This document shows, one piece after another, positions 59,549-64,000 of a DNA stretch of 64,000 bases. Both the position numbers and the translations under genes were made by a program. The notes below the pieces were generated by a model. It searched no databases and had not been told where the DNA came from. It was given only the letters and a program-made list of their open reading frames with translations. Numbering within the stretch: position 1 is the stretch's first letter; the number at the start of each line of letters is the position of its first letter. The DNA is from Oscillospiraceae bacterium (GTDB lineage Bacteria > Bacillota > Clostridia > Oscillospirales > Ruminococcaceae): assembly GCA_025757985.1 (NCBI GenBank), contig CP107210.1, positions 2,294,001-2,358,000 on the forward strand, in the 5' to 3' direction.

Positions 59549-60553
59549 ATGAGCATGGTAAACTTTGACGAAAACCAGATCATTGCCAACGGTGCCAGGA
59601 TCTACGACCAGCGCGCCAAGATCGAGGCTATCGCCGATTCGATTGTGGATAACGGGTTTGACCTGCTGCTGTTCACCAGCAGCGGCGGTTCTCAGGCGAT
59701 GCTGGATCCGTTCGCCTTCTACATCCGCCATATGTCCCGTCTGCCGGTCGAAAATGTACTGTCCGCCAACCTGTTGACCGGTGACTGCAACCGCATCACC
59801 GATAAGACCGTGGCGTTCCTGACCTCGAAGTCCGGCGACACCGCCGAGACCGTAAAGGCAGCCAACTGGCTGAAAGAGCAGGGCGTGCGCCTGTTTGCCG
59901 CCGTCGGCAAGGAGAACTCCACGCTGGAATCCATCTGCGATGACACCATCGTCTACGGCGAGGGCCGCCCGCAGGAGCTGGTGTTCTACCTTCTGATCGG
60001 CCGTATCCTGTACCGCAGCGGCAGCTTTGATGCCTACCCCCGCTTTGCGGATGAGCTGAAGAACCTTGCCTTTGCGCTGGCACAGGTACGCAAGCAGGCG
60101 GATGCCAAGTGCCTGAAATATGCGCAGGATTACTGCAAGGAACCGTATAACATCTGGATCGGCAGCGGCGATCTGTGGCCCACCGCCTACAGCTACAGTA
60201 TGTGCGTGCTGGAGGAAAGCCAGTGGATCCGCACCAAGAGCGTTTCCAGCCCGGAATTCTTCCATGGCACGCTGGAGCTGCTGGAGGACGATGTCTGCAC
60301 CACGCTGCTGCTGACTGAGGGCCCCACCCGTGCGCAGGACGAGCGCGTAAAGGAGTTTGCCGCCCGCCATACCAAAAAGCTGACCTGCTTTGACACAAAG
60401 GAGTATGCACTGCCCGGCATCAGCGATGAGTTCCGCCCGCTGCTCAGCCCCGTTGTCATGGCGGCTGTTCTGCAGCGCATCAGCAAGAACATTGAGGTCA
60501 TCACGGATCATTCTCTGGATATCCGCCGCTATTACAGAAAAGAGAGTTATTGA
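59549..60553 (+). CDS. SIS-domain sugar deglycase 2 (FrlB-like)
   Basis: About 334 residues from MSMVNFDENQII (GGAGG eleven bases upstream). SIS blocks are DLLLFTSSGGSQAMLDPF, TVAFLTSKSGDTAETVKAANWL, NIWIGSGDLWPTAYSYSMCVLEESQWIRT and SSPEFFHGTLELLEDD. The last is typical of FrlB-type fructoselysine-6-phosphate deglycases. The product would be glucose-6-phosphate and lysine, or another amine. The stop is two bases before the kinase start. Confidence 0.88.
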   Translation: MSMVNFDENQIIANGARIYDQRAKIEAIADSIVDNGFDLLLFTSSGGSQAMLDPFAFYIRHMSRLPVENVLSANLLTGDCNRITDKTVAFLTSKSGDTAETVKAANWLKEQGVRLFAAVGKENSTLESICDDTIVYGEGRPQELVFYLLIGRILYRSGSFDAYPRFADELKNLAFALAQVRKQADAKCLKYAQDYCKEPYNIWIGSGDLWPTAYSYSMCVLEESQWIRTKSVSSPEFFHGTLELLEDDVCTTLLLTEGPTRAQDERVKEFAARHTKKLTCFDTKEYALPGISDEFRPLLSPVVMAAVLQRISKNIEVITDHSLDIRRYYRKESY

Positions 60554-60555
60554 GT

Positions 60556-61425
60556 ATGAAACTGATTGCATTAGGGGATAACGTAATAGACTATTACCAC
60601 AACACACAGGAGTGCTTCCCCGGCGGCAATGCGGTAAACGTCGCAGTTCATGCGGCGCGGCTGGGGGCACAGGCCGAGTATCTCGGCTCCCTTGGCGATG
60701 ACAAGATGGCACATATTGTGGAGAAAGCACTCCGGGAAAACGGCGTGGACATCAGCCATTGCCCCGTTTTACGGGGGCGCACCACCAAGGTGTGCAGCTA
60801 TGATGTGGTCAACGGGGAGCGCAGCTTTATCGAGGTGATCACCGGGGAAAGCTGGACCGGCCCGCTGCAGATCGGTGCGCGGGAGCTGGACGAGCTGAAA
60901 ACCGCCGATCTGATCGTCAGCAGCTGCAACGCCAAAATGCCCGAACAGATGGCGGCTGTGCAGGCGCTGCCCGCTGTGTTCGCCTATGACTTCGGCGAAA
61001 AGGAGAAGTACCGCACCGATGCCTACTATGACGAGGTTTGCCACGGCATAGATCTGGCGATGCTTTCCTGCAAGCCGATGGACAAGACTGCCTTTGCGGA
61101 ATTGTGCGCGCCGCTGCATCGTCGCGGCGTGGTGCATGTGCTGGCCACAATGGGCGCAGCCGGGCAAATGTTGTCTGTACAAGGGAAAATCGTGGAAAAG
61201 ACTACCCAAATGGTAGAGGCAAGTGATACAATGGGGGCAGGAGATTCTTTCCTTGCTGCCTTCCTCTGCTCGCTGTATACTGCGGGGTGGCAAAAGGCAA
61301 AGCCCATGCCGGAGCAGGCGCTTCTGGCTGCACTGGCTGCCGGGCAGCAAGTCTCGGCACGCAACTGCATGGCACAGGGCGGCTTTGGCTGTAAAGCGGA
61401 AATCTCCCCAGACGGCACCGAATAA
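60556..61425 (+). CDS. frlD: FrlD-like fructosamine kinase (PfkB family)
   Basis: The 289-residue ribokinase-type enzyme has LIALGDNVIDYY and FPGGNAVNVAVHAARLG near the start and the PfkB signature SDTMGAGDSFLAAFLC near the end. It is most like fructoselysine 6-kinase FrlD. A kinase is needed when the substrate enters unphosphorylated, but this operon also codes for a phosphorylating PTS. The two may serve different substrates, or the EutH-like protein may import free fructosamine. Confidence 0.88.
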   Translation: MKLIALGDNVIDYYHNTQECFPGGNAVNVAVHAARLGAQAEYLGSLGDDKMAHIVEKALRENGVDISHCPVLRGRTTKVCSYDVVNGERSFIEVITGESWTGPLQIGARELDELKTADLIVSSCNAKMPEQMAAVQALPAVFAYDFGEKEKYRTDAYYDEVCHGIDLAMLSCKPMDKTAFAELCAPLHRRGVVHVLATMGAAGQMLSVQGKIVEKTTQMVEASDTMGAGDSFLAAFLCSLYTAGWQKAKPMPEQALLAALAAGQQVSARNCMAQGGFGCKAEISPDGTE

Positions 61426-61445
61426 CAAGAAGGAGATTTCCTATC

Positions 61446-62198
61446 ATGATCGAACTGAACGGAATACAGCTTGACAAAACCAGCGCAGTTCCTCTGTACG
61501 AACAGCTGCGTAAGGCATTGCTGGAGGCTATCACCAGCGGGAAGCTGTCGGCAGGGACAAAATTGCCGACGGAGGAGGAGCTGTGCGCCCAGTTCGGCAT
61601 TTCACGCCCTGTTGCACGGCAGGCTTACAATATGCTGATCGAAGACGGCTTTGTGGAACGTATGCGGGGGCGCGGCACCTTTGTGCGCAGCCCTGATACC
61701 CGCGGACGCTTTCTGAACAAGCAGCTGAGCTTTGCCGCCGAGATGGGGGTTTTGAATCTGGAGCACCGTACCGAGGTGCTGCGTGCAGAGTGGGTAAGCT
61801 ATACCCCGGAGCTTTTTGCACGGCTCAAGCTCGAACGCGGGGATCGCTGCTACCATCTTGTGCGTATGCGCTACGCCAGCGGAAAGCCCTTTGTTCTCGT
61901 GGAAAACTATGTGCCGGAATCTGTGTTTCCCGGTATTGATGCCTACGACTTTGCCCAGCGCTCGCTGTACGATGTCTTTGAAACCGTCTATCACGAGAAG
62001 ATCGTTAAATCGCGCCGTGTGCTGATGGCGCAGACCGCCAACGTCGAGTTTGCCAACCTGTTCGGCGTACACCGCGGTTCCCCCGTGCTGTATGTCGAAA
62101 ACGTGGTCATGGACCAAAACGACCGTCCGATCGACCTCAGTAAAGAATATCTGGACGGCGTTACCCAGAAATTTGAATTTGAAGTTGTCAACCAATAA
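61446..62198 (+). CDS. GntR/UTRA-family transcriptional regulator
   Basis: The 250-residue protein has an N-terminal winged helix (PLYEQLRKALLEAITSGKLSAGTKLPTEEELCAQFGISRPVARQAYNMLIEDGFVERMRGRGTFV) and a C-terminal UTRA ligand domain (CYHLVRMRYASGKPFVLVENYVP, LYDVFETVY). Like FrlR it probably represses the operon until a sugar phosphate binds. Candidate operators are at 57228 and 59511. Confidence 0.92.
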   Translation: MIELNGIQLDKTSAVPLYEQLRKALLEAITSGKLSAGTKLPTEEELCAQFGISRPVARQAYNMLIEDGFVERMRGRGTFVRSPDTRGRFLNKQLSFAAEMGVLNLEHRTEVLRAEWVSYTPELFARLKLERGDRCYHLVRMRYASGKPFVLVENYVPESVFPGIDAYDFAQRSLYDVFETVYHEKIVKSRRVLMAQTANVEFANLFGVHRGSPVLYVENVVMDQNDRPIDLSKEYLDGVTQKFEFEVVNQ

Positions 62199-62242
62199 GC
62201 CGGGACTGTGCGCCCGATTTTGCTAAAGGAGTGTAGTTTGCT

Positions 62243-62683
62243 ATGGTAGGTGTAGTTGTGACCGGGCATGGCGGCTTTGCCGCCGGTATGGCTGCCAATG
62301 TAAAAATGCTGGCAGGCAGTGATGCGGAACTAAAGGCCGTGGATTTTGCCGATGGCATGGATGTGGAAGTGTTTGAAAAGCAGCTGGCAGAGGCAATCGA
62401 CAGCTATGCAGACTGCGAGGCTGTTCTGGTGCTGGCAGACATTGCCGGCGGTACGCCGTACAACCGCGCAGCGGGACTTTCGATGACCCGCCCCAAGGTG
62501 CGCGTGATCTCCGGGCTGAACAGCAGTATGCTGATGGATCTGTGCATGCGCAACATCACCGGTGACGAATGCCCCGATGTGGATGCACTGGCTGCCGACA
62601 TTATGCAGACCGGGCACGAAAACATCGGCAAATTTGTGCTGGAGGTTCCCGCCCAGCCGCAGGAGGACGAGGACGGTATCTGA
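62243..62683 (+). CDS. PTS mannose-family IIA
   Basis: The 146-residue EIIA has the active His9 in GVVVTGHGGFAAGM and the block VLVLADIAGGTPYNRAAGLS. It takes phosphate from HPr and gives it to IIB. It is located at the distal end of the operon, away from IIB-IIC-IID. AAAGGAG precedes ATG. Confidence 0.94.
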   Translation: MVGVVVTGHGGFAAGMAANVKMLAGSDAELKAVDFADGMDVEVFEKQLAEAIDSYADCEAVLVLADIAGGTPYNRAAGLSMTRPKVRVISGLNSSMLMDLCMRNITGDECPDVDALAADIMQTGHENIGKFVLEVPAQPQEDEDGI

Positions 62684-62696
62684 AGGGAGAAACGCC

Positions 62697-64000
62697 ATGA
62701 AGCCGATCAAGGCAGTCATCTTTGATATGGACGGCGTGCTGATCGACAGTGAACCGGTCTACCTGCACCATCAGTATACGCAGCTGAAACCGTTCTACCC
62801 GTGGATCACCCTGGAAAGCATGTACCCGTTGGTGGGCATTTCCGGGCAGGAATATATGCCCTTTATGGCGAAACTCTGCCGCCGTACCGACGATGCCGCG
62901 TTCCGGCAGGAAATGGACGCCATGAACGCCGGGTGTCAGGTGTATTACCCGGACATTCTGCGCAAGGAGGTTCGCCCGCTGCTGCATGAATTAAAGCAGA
63001 TGGGGCTGCAGGTAGCCCTTGCAAGCAGCAGCAGCCGGGAATGTATTGAGCAGGTCCTGACACAATGCGAGATTCGGGAACTGTTTGACTGCATCGTCAG
63101 CGGTCACGAATTTACCCGCAGCAAGCCGGATCCTGAAATTTACCGTTTCACCATGGACAAGCTGGGGCGCAAGCCGGAGGAATGTCTGATCGTGGAGGAC
63201 TCCACCTACGGTGTGCAGGCAGGTACGGCGGCGGGCGGCGTTGTGGCTGCCCTGCGGGACGAAAGATTCCCGTTTGACCAGCGGGCGGCGCAGCTGCATA
63301 TCGACAGCCTTGCCGAGCTGCCTGCGCTGGCGGCGTGCGGCGGAAAAAGGATACGCGCAGCCTTCTTTGATGTGGACGGCACCCTGATTACCGTGGGCGG
63401 GCATCGGATGCCGCCCAGTGTAGCCCCTGCATTGCAGGCTTTACAGCGCAGCGGCGTGCAGGTGTTTCTGTGCACCGGCCGCCACGCTTTGGAAATTGAA
63501 GAAGAAAACATGCTGCCCGGCATCACGGTTGACGGTGCGGTTTATATGAACGGTCAGCTCTGCGAGCTGCAGGGGCAGATCGTGCGGGAAACACCCATTC
63601 CTGCCGAGGATCTGTCGGCATTGAAACAGTTCTTACAGAAAAAGAACCGCAGCTGTATTTTTCTTGAAAAAGACCGGATGTACGCCAACTGTGTGGATTC
63701 CCGCATGGAGGTCGAGCAGGCAAAAATCGGCACCGCCGTGCCGGCTGTGCGCGATATTTCCGATCTGGAAAACCGCCGCATATATCAGGTCATCCCCTTC
63801 GTGAACGAGGAGGAGGAAGAAGAACTGCTGCGGCAGATGCCCCATTGCCGAACAAAGCGCTGGGGGGATGCCGTGGTGGATCTGATGAGCCGATCCGGCG
63901 GCAAGGAAAACGGTATCCGTGCCCTGTGTGCGGCAATCGGTATCACCACGGAGGAAACCATTGCCTTTGGAGATGCCGACAACGATTTGGAAATGCTGCA
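62697..64000 (+). CDS. Two-domain HAD phosphatase, 3' end outside window
   Basis: The frame is open to the last base (434 codons). The first half is a HAD-IA protein of the beta-phosphoglucomutase type (AVIFDMDGVLIDSEPVYL, LQVALASSSSRECIE, SGHEFTRSKPDPEIY, LIVEDSTYGVQAGTAAG). From about residue 219 a second HAD of the Cof/HAD-IIB type starts (IRAAFFDVDGTLITVGG, VFLCTGRHALEIEE, MSRSGGKENGIRALCAAIG, IAFGDADNDLEML). Both catalytic Asp pairs are present. A head-to-tail fusion of two phosphatase classes is unusual. AAGGGAG lies before ATG, eight bases after the IIA stop region. A role in clearing sugar phosphates is inferred. Confidence 0.9.
   Translation, partial: MKPIKAVIFDMDGVLIDSEPVYLHHQYTQLKPFYPWITLESMYPLVGISGQEYMPFMAKLCRRTDDAAFRQEMDAMNAGCQVYYPDILRKEVRPLLHELKQMGLQVALASSSSRECIEQVLTQCEIRELFDCIVSGHEFTRSKPDPEIYRFTMDKLGRKPEECLIVEDSTYGVQAGTAAGGVVAALRDERFPFDQRAAQLHIDSLAELPALAACGGKRIRAAFFDVDGTLITVGGHRMPPSVAPALQALQRSGVQVFLCTGRHALEIEEENMLPGITVDGAVYMNGQLCELQGQIVRETPIPAEDLSALKQFLQKKNRSCIFLEKDRMYANCVDSRMEVEQAKIGTAVPAVRDISDLENRRIYQVIPFVNEEEEEELLRQMPHCRTKRWGDAVVDLMSRSGGKENGIRALCAAIGITTEETIAFGDADNDLEML

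Overview
The window comes from a GC-rich Gram-positive gut anaerobe, most likely of the Oscillospiraceae/Ruminococcaceae (Faecalibacterium-Gemmiger-Subdoligranulum type). The evidence is the protein style: LAGCGG lipoproteins with Ser/Thr-rich linkers, LplABC-type oligosaccharide importers without their own ATPase, membrane-anchored AraC sensor-regulators, TnpV and MobC. Species cannot be fixed from sequence alone.

The layout is a tandem array of integrated elements separated by identical 44-bp cores at 5493-5536, 24479-24522 and 51127-51170. On the minus strand each core reads as the 3' half of a methionine tRNA, from the CTCATAA anticodon loop through the T arm to the acceptor end and CCA. 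The CCC after the loop suggests initiator tRNA-fMet. No copy keeps the 5' half of the tRNA. Element A (1-5536, right end only) has an almost complete tyrosine integrase followed by a 3.85-kb insertion. That insertion carries a DUF4365 gene pair, a DinD-like antirepressor and a shortened serine recombinase. Element B (5537-24522) and element C (24523-51170) each have a homologous left end of about 0.7 kb, a carbohydrate-utilisation cargo, and a right end. The right end consists of paired palindromes, an oriT-like hairpin pair, 9-bp iteron arrays, xis, int, two hairpins and arm-type repeats. In C, xis and most of int are deleted.

Cargo B (6218-21399, all minus strand) holds a GH3 enzyme, an AraC sensor, an SBP-permease-permease importer, a GH88 hydrolase frameshifted at a T9 run, a DUF2264 protein, an unassigned toroid enzyme, a beta-sandwich protein and a GNAT. 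Cargo C (25439-49596) is a pectin/rhamnogalacturonan locus. It has an importer, a fused PL11-CE12 lyase-esterase, a CE4-like deacetylase, GH105, GH28, GH2-like and GH106-like enzymes, a SASA-type esterase, L-rhamnose mutarotase, a sugar isomerase/epimerase-like protein, KduD-like dehydrogenase, a MATE transporter and an AraC sensor. The enzymes lack signal peptides, so imported oligosaccharides are probably broken down in the cytoplasm. A 173-bp MITE-like element flanks the GH28 gene in inverted orientation.

To the right of the third core lies a differently built left end (D). It has a replication-initiator-like gene with five in-frame 15-bp iterons and an adjoining AT-rich stretch, then tnpV, an oriT-like site, mobC without a relaxase, and an AlbA/Schlafen-type ATP-binding regulator. 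It is followed by an amino-sugar (fructosamine-type) region: a EutH-like transporter and a SIS deglycase on the minus strand, diverging from a mannose-family PTS, a second SIS protein, a FrlD-like kinase, a GntR/UTRA regulator, a PTS IIA and a double-HAD phosphatase that runs off the window. Because no tRNA 5' half follows the third core, this region may be the cargo of yet another element.
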